Shown here: one piece after another, positions 9,054 to 18,539 of the stretch | Position numbering within the stretch: position 1 is the stretch's first letter | Layout of the letters: each line of letters opens with the position of its first letter | Origin: Neolecta irregularis DAH-3 | Taxonomy: Eukaryota > Ascomycota > Neolectomycetes > Neolectales > Neolectaceae | Length of the DNA stretch: 26,001 nt | Assembly: GCA_001929475.1 (NCBI GenBank) | Contig: LXFE01001045.1 | Span: 1-26,001, forward strand | Direction of reading: 5' to 3' | Program-made: the position numbers and the translations under genes | The notes under the pieces: generated by a model | What the model saw: the letters and a program-made list of their open reading frames with translations, nothing else | What the model was told of the DNA's origin: nothing | The model's database searches: none

Positions 9054-10986
9054 TCATGATTGGATTGGATCGCCTGTTGAGGACTGATCCATTTTCTTCC
9101 TCTCCCTTTCTAACGCCCTTTTCTTTCTAAATCTCTTATTTCTTCTTTCTTCTTTCTGGTCGCGTGCGGCAAGCTTCTCAGACCATGCAACATTCTTCGT
9201 TTTCTTCTTTGGTTCAACTATTTTCACAGGTTTTGGTTCAGCAAGTTCCTTCTGCCGTGCCCTCTCCCTATTCTTGTCGGAGAATGCATATGCTATCATC
9301 TTGGATTTAGTGAAAGCCCATGAAAGAAAACATACGTTGACGACTTCGTTGTCATATTCGACAATGCGATTCTTGAGTTCCGGCATGCTGGGAAGTCGTA
9401 ATAGGGCAAATTCGGATGCTAGACCTGTAAAATCCAAATCCTGAATACGAAAAATAAACGAAGCTTGATGTTTTGAATAAGCTTTAATGTATGAGACGAA
9501 TGCTTTCATTCCCTCAATAATTAGACAAAGGTGTCGATCGATGATGAATACCTTCTCATACAAGGCTCGATCCTTGCGAATGAACATTTTCAGTTTATTA
9601 CGAACAGCTTCGACTTCATCATCGATATTGTCAGTTTCGGCAAGAACTTGCCCATTGACTCCCAGTCGTGGTGATATCTCAACTGGCGTCCTCCGTATTT
9701 GTAAGAATTCTACATATTCTTCCTCCCGACCACGATTTAACAACACTACAGCTTTGCCTACACGACCAGCCCTGCCTGCGCGGCCACATCTATGAGCAAA
9801 AGACTTCGGATCTTGAGGGGGATCGAGTTGGATCACTAAATCAACATCCGGAACATCGAGTCCACGGGCGGCTAAATCAGTGGTAAAGAGAACTGCAGGA
9901 GCAGACGAAGATAAAGCAATAAACTTCTTGAGATTCCTTGATCGCATTGACGATGTTTGTTTCCCATGGAGCGGTATGAGCGCAAACTTTCTCAAGAGTG
10001 GAAGTGATGATAATAACGATGAGAAATAATCGACGCAAGCACATGTGGAAAAATAAACAATAGATTTCGTAAGATTCTCGTCAAGCGAATTGCATAGCAA
10101 GCGGACCATTTGAACAATTTTCTCCGAAGGGTGTACGACGATGCCACTCACTCGCAAACTATATGTGTCAGTACAAAGACGTCTAAAGTCATACCTGGCA
10201 GGTACGCGCTGCTCAGTGCTTTTTGTCTTGTTGATAGAATTTACTTTCACAATCACTCGCACAGGATTCCGCAGCCCTGTACGAATGAGATATCCAACGG
10301 CATCCGTCATGGTTGCACTGAAAAGGCCAGTACGTCGCTGTTTCGGGAGAATCTTTAATATCGAAGTTAAAACTTGGTGAAATCCCATGTCTAATAATCT
10401 ATCTGCTTCGTCCATGACCAAAACTTCCAAGTCCTTCACATGAACTGATTTGTGTGAGAGCAAAGCATTGAGCCGACCGGGTGTTGCGATTACTATTGTA
10501 GGTGAATCGCGATGGAAATTTGCTAGATCTTGACTGGGAGTGGTTGTTCCGCCGACAATCAACTGAGCTGATATATGACGATGGGCTTCTTCTGTCTGTA
10601 AAGAGAGAAAGGACAAGACTACTTGGTAGATCTGACTGGCTAATTCCCTGCCACGGTTAACCCAGAACTCTCAAAGAAATATTTACCTTGTTGGAGAGAT
10701 AATCAAGACGCCAATGCTGCTAGGAGAAAATTCTTCTTCCCGGCGTACCAAACGTTCGATAACAGGTATTACAAAGGCGATAGTCTTCCCAGACCCCGTT
10801 ACTGCTTCAACAACAACGTCCTTATGCTTCATAAATAATGGTATAGTACTCGCTTGAACTGGGGTCATGCTCGTAAAGCCCATCAATGAAACTGCTTCGA
10901 GGCTAAGCCGTCAGCTTCTATGTAGTCGTCAGCATCTACATCCATGGTGTTAACTGCGGATCGAGAGCCGACCACAGTGCCGCCAT
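9054..10986 (-). CDS. SPB4: ATP-dependent rRNA helicase SPB4 (DEAD box, DDX55 type)
   Basis: Spb4 is a nucleolar DEAD-box helicase needed for 60S subunit maturation. Six exons (10986-10940, 10902-10687, 10647-10195, 10158-9552, 9512-9336, 9299-9054) give 581 residues, close to the usual ~600. The order is: N-terminus [21 protein letters not shown] motif [17 protein letters not shown], motif I AVTGSGKT, Ia SPTRELA, Ib [51 protein letters not shown]. The Spb4-specific tail has [20 protein letters not shown] and a long basic K/R/E-rich end. The introns are 36-39 nt; three of them (10159-10194, 9513-9551, 9300-9335) are multiples of three and contain no stop, so they could be mistaken for coding sequence. 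It diverges from RPS2. Confidence 0.96.
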
Positions 10987-11142
10987 TCAACGCTTATCGA
11001 ACTGAAGTTCAGTGGTGCAGGATTAATTATCTGAAAAAAGGCCGCTAAATGAGGAAGGAAGGACAGTCACCTCCAAAAACATCATCAACCTACTCAGTTC
11101 CAACCTTTAAAACACCTCATTAACCGATTAAAAAAACACCCT
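10987..11142. promoter_or_regulatory. Bidirectional promoter of SPB4 and RPS2
   Basis: The two start codons are separated by 156 bp. A 60S-assembly helicase and a 40S protein share this promoter region, which fits joint ribosome-biogenesis control. That is an inference from position; I see no named element. The last 40 bp before the RPS2 ATG are A/C-rich. Confidence 0.5.
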
Positions 11143-12013
11143 ATGGCTGATCGAGCACGAGGTTTTGGACGCGATCGTCGTGGCCGTCGTGGCCGACGAG
11201 GAGCGAGACTAGGAGAAGAGAAGGTATCTTTGCAAGTTCCCTTCAGCTTATTCAACCAATTTAGGAATGGCAGCCAGTTACAAAACTCGGGCGACTCGTG
11301 AAAGCAGGAAAGATCAAGAGCATGGAGGAAATTTATTTACACTCACTACCTGTAAAAGAATTTCAAATCATTGATTTCTTCTTGCCTAAACTCAAGGATG
11401 AAGTTATGAAGGTATTTGTGTTTTGTTGCCAATATGCTGATGAATAAAGATTATGCCTGTTCAGAAACAAACTCGAGCCGGTCAAAGAACTAGATTCAAG
11501 GCTTTTGTTGTCATTGGCGATTCCGACGGCCATGTCGGTCTCGGTGTTAAATGTGCCAAAGAAGTCGCTACTGCCATTCGAGGTGCTCTTGTGCTCGCCA
11601 AATTGGCTGTCATCCCTGTTCGAAGAGGTTATTGGGGATCGGCTTTGGGATTCCCACATACAATTGCTACCAAGGTAAATCATAGATATCATCTATTCTA
11701 AAGGTTATTAGCTCTCTGGAAAATGTGGTTCGGTTACTGCTCGTCTTATCCCGGCTCCTAGAGGAACCGGTCTTGTAGCCGCGCCAGCTTGCAAACGTCT
11801 TCTTCAATTGGCTGGCATTACAGATTGCTATACCTCTTCCAAGGGTTCTACTAGAACCATGGGTAACTTCCTAAAGGCTTCTTTCACTGCTCTGGGGTAT
11901 GTTTTACTTCCTTGGGATTTTTTAACAGGATTAGAAACTCGTATAGTTTCCTTTCGCCCGATCTGTGGGCAGAGTCTCCTTCTACGTATGTTCCGGGTCT
12001 CACCTCAATCTAA
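11143..12013 (+). CDS. RPS2: 40S ribosomal protein S2 (uS5)
   Basis: uS5 is a core small-subunit protein near the mRNA entry and decoding region. Five exons (11143-11223, 11265-11411, 11450-11674, 11712-11896, 11935-12013) give 238 residues. The N-terminus has the RGG-like basic tail ([21 protein letters not shown]). It is followed by [40 protein letters not shown], the S5 double-stranded RNA-binding-like domain with [20 protein letters not shown], and [20 protein letters not shown]. The last intron (11897-11934, 38 nt) is chosen to give [15 protein letters not shown], the family's usual C-terminal block; a later acceptor at the end of GTATAG would lose it. The introns are 37-41 nt. Confidence 0.97.
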
Positions 12014-12541
12014 TAACTAGTCAAAATCCTCTTGATCTGTACTCGTCACACCTTAAGGTCTAAATGTTACGTATTTTGCTGTTTAGTTGACGCTATAAAA
12101 ATTGTTGCATTTCCTCGCGTTGTGTTGTGAGAAGATCCTTTTATCAAATCTTGTTGTCACGATATTTTCCCAGTGTTGTACCCTATAACGAATGGGCAAT
12201 CCACAATGCTGTTCCCAATAAATTCACTTAGGACCATGAGAGTATACGTAGCCTCGTAGGTACCTGAGGTATACGTACCAACAACCACCACCAAATAGCG
12301 TCAAGTAGGCAGACGTCCCAAGAGGGCGCAACCTGGTCACCAACAAGTAGAACCAGAAAAGACAGAGCAGTATCTTCATGACTCAAAGGAAGGGGATACA
12401 GGTGAGCCAGAAGCAGCCGACTGCCCTGGTAAGTACTGTTATGCAATTCATACGTAGGCCTAGCCCGACTACCGGGGTGGATTTGACCAAGGATTCGATT
12501 GGTTCTACGCTGCCCGATTACAACTGAAGACTCTATAGAAA
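12014..12541. other. Convergent intergenic region between RPS2 and uL13m, with a GC-richer island
   Basis: The part next to RPS2 (12014-12230) is T-rich and includes AATAAA at 12217-12222. The part at about 12235-12530 is visibly GC-richer. It starts with a near-palindromic run, GTATACGTAGCCTCG, AGGTACCT, GAGGTATACGTAC (about 12241-12279). A 105-codon minus-strand frame (12545-12228) crosses it but resembles no family I know. It may be an old inserted element; I found no target-site duplication. Confidence 0.4.
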
Positions 12542-13189
12542 TCATGTTATATATTTTTCTACTATATTTGAATTCAGAGGCACATAAGAACTAAAATTTC
12601 GAATGATCCCGGGGTGAATAGGAATATCATCTGGTAAACCTTCATACCATCGAACCAAATTTTTTCTATACGGATGAGCTTCGTCCTCGAATGTTTTCAA
12701 TCTAGCTAATCGGACTTGACGAAGACGGTTCTTAGGTAACATTCCACTTACTGCTTTTCGAATCACTTCGCCACCGCCTATATTGATCAACATGGTCAAG
12801 TTGTTCGTTTTCACGTACCCTTTTTAATTATTAATTCGCTCATTAATATTTGTTTTAAAGAACCGGGTTTGGTGGAGTGGCTGTAATACATCTTTTGTTT
12901 CTGTTTTCTTCCTGTAGTTGTGAAATTGGCGCAATTGGTAACGACTACATAATCTCCACAGTCATCTATTTATCAGTGACTAGATTCAGCGGAAAATATA
13001 CTTCCTTGTTCGAAAATAGGTTTATGCTTGCCCATTAAAGTCATTGCAATGCTACAAGCCATACGGCCTAAAATCCGATTTGAAGCATCGCAATGATGCC
13101 ATACCCTGGAAAAAGCAAGTGCGGTCTAGTATAAATTAATTTATAACAAAGGAAAAAGGAAATCGTACTCTTCCTACGTTTTGGGACAT
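12542..13189 (-). CDS. Mitochondrial large-subunit ribosomal protein uL13m (MRPL13; yeast MRPL23)
   Basis: Four exons (13189-13169, 13125-13002, 12965-12819, 12777-12542; introns of 43, 36 and 41 nt) give 175 residues. The spliced start [20 protein letters not shown] is the typical fungal uL13m N-terminus, followed by [46 protein letters not shown] and [20 protein letters not shown] with FEDEAHPY. It acts in the mitochondrial ribosome's large subunit. It is close to the bacterial L13 length plus a short C-terminal extension ([17 protein letters not shown] and on). The first exon is only 21 nt. It diverges from the PDK1 gene over 193 bp. Confidence 0.95.
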
Positions 13190-13382
13190 CTTTCAAACAA
13201 GTACAAGCTAACAACACCCCTTTGGCACAAGTTTTGTATCTTTTTTGATTAGGTCAGGTTTCAACGTCAAACCTCCAACCCCGTTTCACAACATTACCCT
13301 TTTTTATATAAACTATTTGTCTATTCTGCCCGCAAATATTGGTGTCACTCGCTGTCCGAATCGCTGACAGATTCGAATTTCA
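13190..13382. promoter_or_regulatory. Bidirectional promoter of uL13m and the PDK1-type kinase
   Basis: 193 bp separate the divergent starts. A TATA-like sequence TATATAAA lies at 13305-13312, 71 bp before the kinase ATG, on the plus strand inside a T-rich run. Its use as a TATA box is inferred from position only. Confidence 0.5.
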
Positions 13383-15460
13383 ATGATTGTCGATGACCAC
13401 GGCCACACATCAGATACTCTTGGCGGCTTAAATATCACGAATCTCACAGAGGCAGACGATCTGGATGCTTTGGGAGGGCAGGGCGACCAACAGCAGCAGC
13501 AGCCGCAGCAACAGCAGCAGCAACAGCAAGCTCCAAAACGAAATTCACTTGCCGCATCTGCATTTAGATCTGATAGTGCCACTCGGTCGTTTAGGGTTCC
13601 CCCGCCTCTAGATCGCCACCGTACTTTACCCTATTCAAATGGGAATGGATACTATCAATCCCACCGTGCGAGCCAACTGAGCCAACATTCGCTATCCTCA
13701 GTGTCAAGTCAAGGTAGATTAGACTCCACCTCCACCCGTCTCGTTTCTCAAAAAGAAGACTGGACAGATAAAGGTGCCGCTGTAATTTACAAGATTGAAA
13801 AGAATCCATCGTCGGATGAACAGGCTACTAAAATTATCAAAAAGGGCGTTAAAGACTTTAATTTTGGAAGAACTTTAGGCGAGGGATCGTATTCTACTGT
13901 ACCCACCCCTTCCTTTTTTTATATTTTTATTTTTATTTTCTAGAGTTGACCAGGTAGGTTGTAGCTGCTACAGATCGACAGACTTTGAAAGAATACGCTA
14001 TCAAGATCCTTGACAAACGCCATATAATCAAGGAAAAGAAAGTCAAATATGTCAATATTGAAAAGAATACGCTCAACAGATTGGGAGATCATCCTGGGGT
14101 CGTCTCGTTATATTACACTTTTCAAGATGAACGGAGTTTATTCTATGTTTTGGATCTTGCTGCCAATGGCGAGTTACTTGGAGTTTTAAAAAGGGTATGT
14201 TGCATTATGATAGGATTGTTGTGGATGGTTTAGTTGGGATCATTTGATGAGGAGTGTACGCGATACTATGGAGGGCAGATACTTGATGCGTTGGATTATA
14301 TGCATACAAAGGGCATTATACATCGCGATTTGAAGCCTGAAAAGTACGAGTTGGGTGGGGTTTATGCTTATGGGGGTAGTATCTTGTTGGATGAACATAT
14401 GCGGATAAAACTTACTGATTTTGGCACTGCAAAGATATTGGACCAAAATGAAGGAGAATCACAAGATCAGGCTCGTGCGAATTCATTTGTTGGGACGGCA
14501 GAGTATGTTTCCCCAGAGCTTTTAACCGATAAAGCAGCTTATAAAAGGTAAGAATGATTTATTCATGACTAACTTCTAGTTCTGATTTGTGGGCTTTTGG
14601 ATGTATCATTTACCAGCTGTTGTCTGGCCGTCCTCCGTTTAAAGCGTCAAATGAATACCAAACCTTTCAAAAGATTGTTCATCTGGATTATAGCTTTCCA
14701 CTTGGGTTTCCTGCTCATGCACGAGATTTAGTGTCCAAGCTTCTTGTGTTGGATCCCAAGGACCGGCTTACGATTGAGGATATCAAAAAGCACGAGTTTT
14801 TCGCTGGTGTTGAATGGGGAAGAGCTATATGGAAGGCCAATCCACCTAAATTGCGGCCGCACCGTCCTGATACTATAATTCGACTGTCTGGATACCCGTC
14901 TACTGCGTCACTGCCTATTCTTTCTGCGCATTCTAGCATGTCTACCAAGATTGGCAATCTTGGTCTTCAAAGGCAGTCTTCTGAAGGACGCTTGTTGGGA
15001 AGCCATGGGGAGCTGGCGTCGCCTCCGTCAACGCTTGATTTGGAATGGACGCATCTTCTTTTGCACAATGAGCGAATACTGCGGTTTGGGAATGTGATTG
15101 TGTCTTGTGGAATGTCTTGTACTTTGACACCGAATAAACTGGCCAAGCGTCTACTTCAGCGCAAGAAGGTACGAACGCTGTTGATAACGAATGGAGGACG
15201 GGCATTTTTTGTGTATCCGGATAAGAAGGTCAAGGCAGAGATTGAGTTGACGCCGGCGACAATGTTTTTTGCAAAGGGCAAGACGTTTACGATTGAAACG
15301 GTATGGGGACTGGGCAAGACGTTACTAATAGCAGCCTGAAAGAAGTTTTGTGTTTGAAGATCCTGCGGGACGACCGTTTGAATGGATAGAGAAGCTTGAG
15401 GAGGCGAAGAAGATTGCATGCAAGAACCCTGTGTTTAATGGGAGTATTGAGGTTGTTTGA
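13383..15460 (+). CDS. PDK1-type AGC protein kinase with C-terminal PH domain (Pkh1/Ksg1 family)
   Basis: PDK1 kinases phosphorylate the activation loop of other AGC kinases. Six exons (13383-13898, 13958-14194, 14234-14343, 14380-14547, 14580-15300, 15335-15460) give 625 residues. The N-terminus is disordered, with a CAG-encoded polyglutamine run (13490-13530). The kinase domain spans about 158-425: glycine loop LGEGSYST, AIKIL lysine, HRDLKPEN, DFGTAK (DFG at 301-303), and the PDK1 activation loop ANSFVGTAEYVSPELL, whose Ser is the autophosphorylation site in the family. A PH domain follows (about 498-615, from EWTHLLLHNERIL to FEWIEKLEEAKK). Introns: 59, 39, 36, 32 and 34 nt. The 36-nt intron (14344-14379) is in frame and stopless, and splits the catalytic Asn codon of HRDLKPEN. 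The gene converges on the mini-verprolin. Confidence 0.95.
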
Positions 15461-15641
15461 ATGGGGCGGGGATACTTTTGAATTATACAGCAGGAGCGTA
15501 GGGAGTTGCATTGATGGATTCTGGTAGTATTGATGTATTTCTAAGAATGTCTATCCCATATGATGATCTATGGCAACGATCCGAGGCATACGATGATGTA
15601 CGCAACGATCTGACGAAGACACAGATACAGACAGATACAGA

Positions 15642-15980
15642 CTAGTGGTCGAGGTGGAGGGGGACGGACGAGCCAGCAGGGAATCCGCTGCGGTACAGTT
15701 TTGGGACAGCGCGGAAGGGACGGGGCGCGGGGAGCATCGGGTCGTCTCTGAAGCGCCACCTGGAGTCGTCGACTGGGTCAGTTTGGCCGTGGCGGGAAGT
15801 ACTTTTAAGGACAGAGGCGGCAGTCTTTGTGGGGATGCGCGGGACGGGAGCGCGGCGGGCGGGGCAGGGGCTCGTGCTGCGGGGCAGGGCGGGTGCGCTT
15901 CTGTCGCTTGTGGGAGTCTTTCTGAGAGGGACGCCGTTGTGGATGGCCAGTAACAGTGCAGACCTGTCTGGTGTGGTCAT
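15642..15980 (-). CDS. Minimal verprolin/WIP-like actin and WASP binding protein (112 aa)
   Basis: Verprolins bind G-actin through a WH2 motif and WASP/Las17 through a C-terminal motif in cortical actin patches. The frame from ATG 15980 to TAG 15642 is intronless. Residues 4-30 read PDRSALLLAIHNGVPLRKT followed by PTSDRSAP, a WH2 motif with the LKKT-like core LRKT and the verprolin-typical DRSAP tail. The C-terminus reads RWRFRDDPMLPAPRPF, then KLYRSGFPAGSSVPLHL, matching the verprolin WASP-binding end (a W/F-x-F block, P-x-PRPF, K-x-Y-x-SG, GSSVPLDL). Usual fungal verprolins have several hundred residues of proline-rich sequence between the two; here the linker is only about 45 residues. The open frame extends upstream into a minisatellite, but the motif-proximal ATG is the natural start. 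GC content is much higher than in neighbouring genes. Confidence 0.8.
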   Translation of the reverse strand: MTTPDRSALLLAIHNGVPLRKTPTSDRSAPALPRSTSPCPARRAPVPRIPTKTAASVLKSTSRHGQTDPVDDSRWRFRDDPMLPAPRPFRAVPKLYRSGFPAGSSVPLHLDH

Positions 15981-16362
15981 GGGATGGAGTATGGGAGTAT
16001 TAGTACTGGAGTAGTGGTGTTGGTGTATTAGTGCTAGAGTATTGTACTGGAGTAGTGGTGCTGGCGTATTGCGCTGGAGTATTGCACTGGAGTATTGTAC
16101 TGGAGTATTGCACTGGCGTATTGGACCGGAGTATTGCACTGGAGTAGTAGTACTGAGTATTTAGACGTAGTACTGGAATATTAGTCCTCCAGTATTAGTA
16201 CTCCCACCATGGACGGAGTATTAGTACTCTCCAGCATTACTACTCTCGCATTAGTACTCTCGTATTAGTACTCTTGTATAGTACTCTCGAATAGTACTCT
16301 CGAATAATACTCATATAGGACTCCCGCAGGACTCTAGTATTACTACTCGCCAGTATTGCACC
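15981..16362. repeat. Minisatellite filling the verprolin/TBC bidirectional promoter
   Basis: The 382 bp between the divergent starts are almost wholly made of degenerate units of 10-15 bp, such as GGAGTATTGCACT and GGAGTATTGTACT in the left part (about 15985-16165). In the right part (about 16190-16350) the units are in the opposite sense, such as ATTAGTACTCTCG and GAATAGTACTCTC. ACCATGGACG occurs twice, at 16206-16215 and at the real start 16360-16369, each after a CAGTATT unit, so the start-codon context itself was copied with the array. No other promoter element is recognisable. Confidence 0.85.
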
Positions 16363-17595
16363 ATGGACGAGCCCCGCAGCGACTCGGTCCAGGACGCATC
16401 CTTGCGGGTGCGCTCTGCATACAGCCAGCCAGACTCGGGCGCCCTGGAAGACTGGCAGGACCTCGACCTCGCCCACATCGACAGGTGCGGTCCGCCGAAT
16501 CTGCATCTGACGCCAGGTACGGCTTCTACCAGAACGGCCTTCTCGAGCCCCGGCTCACACCCCCCCGCGAAGCACAGCGCTCCCTCAAGTGGACAGCAAT
16601 GGCAGTCATCGCCCACTCAGACCCAGGCACCACCCACTTTTCCTTCCCAAAATCCCCCAAAGTACCTGCCGCTGCCCTGCATATGCTTACTCCTGCTCAC
16701 ACACCGCACCTTCAAGGGCATCCCAGACTGTTGGCGCGCATCCGCATGGCACGCTTTCCTCTCCGCCTCCGCCTCGGCATCAGCCCATAACCGCAAATCG
16801 GACGCAGAGCTGGCTTGTTTATACAAAGTCTACATCGCAACCCCGTCAATCTACGACGTCCAAATAGACCTCGATGTCCCGCGTACAGTCCAAGGCCACG
16901 TCCTCTTTCGCCATCGCTATTCAGGCGGCCAACGCCTCTTATTCCAAGTCTTGCATTCCATCTCCTTGATGTTTCCTCATATCGGCTATGTCCAGGGAAT
17001 GGCCTCCCTAGTAGCCACTTTACTATGCTACTATAACGAAGAATCCGCTTTTATAATGCTCGTCCGCATGTTTCAGGAACGCCATCTAGATAGGTTATAT
17101 GAACCTGGCTTTACAAGTTTAAAATCTATATTTGAAGATTTTAATTCGAAATTGTCCACCCGGAAACTTGGAAAGATATTAAATTCGTTGGGTATCCTTT
17201 CATATTATCTTTTTTGTTTATTTTAGGTATTCACCCGTCCATTTATTTGACTACTTGGTACCTTACTTTATTCAATTACTCGGTCCCATTTCACACTCAA
17301 CTTCGTATGTGGGACATTTTCATGCTACTAGATGATCCAGATTCTCTTCTTCAAGCTACTTCTCTAGCTCTCCTACATTCTCTCAAACGTAAAAATAAAA
17401 AATTGTTTTTTGCTAATGATAGATCAATTGGTAAATGCAGATTTCGAAAGGGCGATGGATTTGTTGAGTAAACGCGTTCTTATTGAAAATGACGATGTCT
17501 TGATGAGAAGGGTTAAAATTGAGTTGAATGCTATTGAATCCGAATCTATTCGCAGGAAATTTGCCATTAGATTTGATAGGTTGAGGGAAAGTTGA
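16363..17595 (+). CDS. TBC-domain Rab GTPase-activating protein
   Basis: TBC proteins stimulate GTP hydrolysis on Rab GTPases in vesicle traffic. Five exons (16363-16484, 16517-16661, 16717-17191, 17227-17388, 17423-17595) give 358 residues. After a short acidic start comes DLAHIDRYGFYQNG. The TBC domain then begins at GIPDCWRASAWHAFL, which carries the catalytic Arg of the IPxxxR motif, and includes DVQIDLDVPRTVQGHVLFR, GGQRLLFQVLHSISL and the catalytic Gln in GYVQGMASL. It continues with TTWYLTLFNYSVPF and LRMWDIFMLL. The target Rab cannot be told. The introns are 32, 55, 35 and 34 nt; the 32-nt one (16485-16516) restores DRYGFY. The 5' half (to about 17040) is GC-rich, the 3' half AT-rich like the neighbours. 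Confidence 0.93.
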
Positions 17596-18539
17596 AGTTG
17601 ATCTCTGATCATTGATCGTTGGTGATTCGTTTATTCTTGATTCATTCGATTTTTTAATCTCGATGCAATCGATAGATTTTATTATAGGGTTCGTATTGGA
17701 TCTGTTTCAGTCAATTCGTTATCTTGGACTGATTCGATTCGTTTATTCTTGATTCATTCGGTTTTTAATTTCGACGCTATCGATTGTTTTTATTCTAGGG
17801 TTCGTATTGGATGTTTCAGTCGATTCGTTTATTCTCGTATTTTCGTTCATGATGGGATTCCTTTTCTGTCTCTTGCTTTCAGTTGGGTGGACTGAATTTG
17901 TTTGCTTCTTCGACGGACTGATTCGATTCTCTTCTTGGCATCAATAGGCTCATTCGATCCGTTATTTCTTCTAGATTCGTTCGATTAATTATCTTCAATG
18001 GACTATTGGCTGGGTCGTTTTTCTTCGGATTCTTTCGATTCGGTCTTCGTTTCTTTTGTTCATTTGGCGGATTCATTGATTGGATTATCATCTCTGGGAT
18101 TTGTTTACTCTTGTTCTTATGTCCTTTTATCTTGGTTTATCTCAGTCTATGATTATAATCGATCTGTTGTCTCTCTTGGTTTTGGTTTAACTCTCTTTGT
18201 TCTGTTTCATTCTGCTCTTTCATTCTATTCCTTCATTCTACATCCTTTTCCTTGCCACTCAATTTACCATATGCAATCCTCCACTCTTTTCGGGTTTCTC
18301 TCTTTCATTGTGGGTGGATGGCGTAGAGTAGGGTTCTATCGGCGTTTTTTGGTGTTTCCTTCTTCCTAGACCATTTGTATATCTAATTATCAAGTATCCT
18401 GTCCGCTCGTTCAGTTTTTATAATCACAAGCTAATGCAACAATTGTCAATTAGTTACACTGCTAACAAAAATGTTCTCATCCCACCAAATAGGTTGAATC
18501 CTGCAACTCCATAGTATAACAAAGAAAACCAAATTAGGC
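17596..18539. repeat. T-rich intergenic tract with imperfect 95-bp direct repeats
   Basis: Between the TBC and INCENP stop codons the plus strand is rich in T and in the words GATTCATTCG and TCGTTTATTC. Two adjacent copies of a ~95-bp unit are clear: 17624-17718 and 17736-17827. Both run from GATTCGTTTATTCTTGATTC through AGGGTTCGTATTGGAT to the same TTTCAGTC end. A third copy starts at 17822 and decays. A 123-codon plus frame (17998-18369) follows from the T-richness and is not supported as a gene. Confidence 0.7.

Noticed and set aside
11897..11946. Longer final intron in RPS2 ending at GTATAG
   Set aside because: It would remove NSYS before FLSPDLW, which the uS5 family has, and would be 50 nt. 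The 38-nt intron ending at GATTAG restores it in frame.
12228..12545. 105-codon minus-strand frame overlapping the uL13m stop
   Set aside because: It starts inside the uL13m stop region, has no recognisable domain, and follows the GC island; kept only as a compositional observation.
15645..15953. 102-codon plus-strand frame, Gly/Ala-rich
   Set aside because: It is antisense to the mini-verprolin, whose WH2 and WASP-binding motifs are specific. The plus frame is GC-driven low complexity.
17998..18369. Hydrophobic 123-codon plus-strand frame that looks like a membrane protein
   Set aside because: The region is T-rich and shares the GATTCATTCG words of the adjacent repeats, so Phe/Leu/Ser codons arise from composition. 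It has no family resemblance and no conserved motif.
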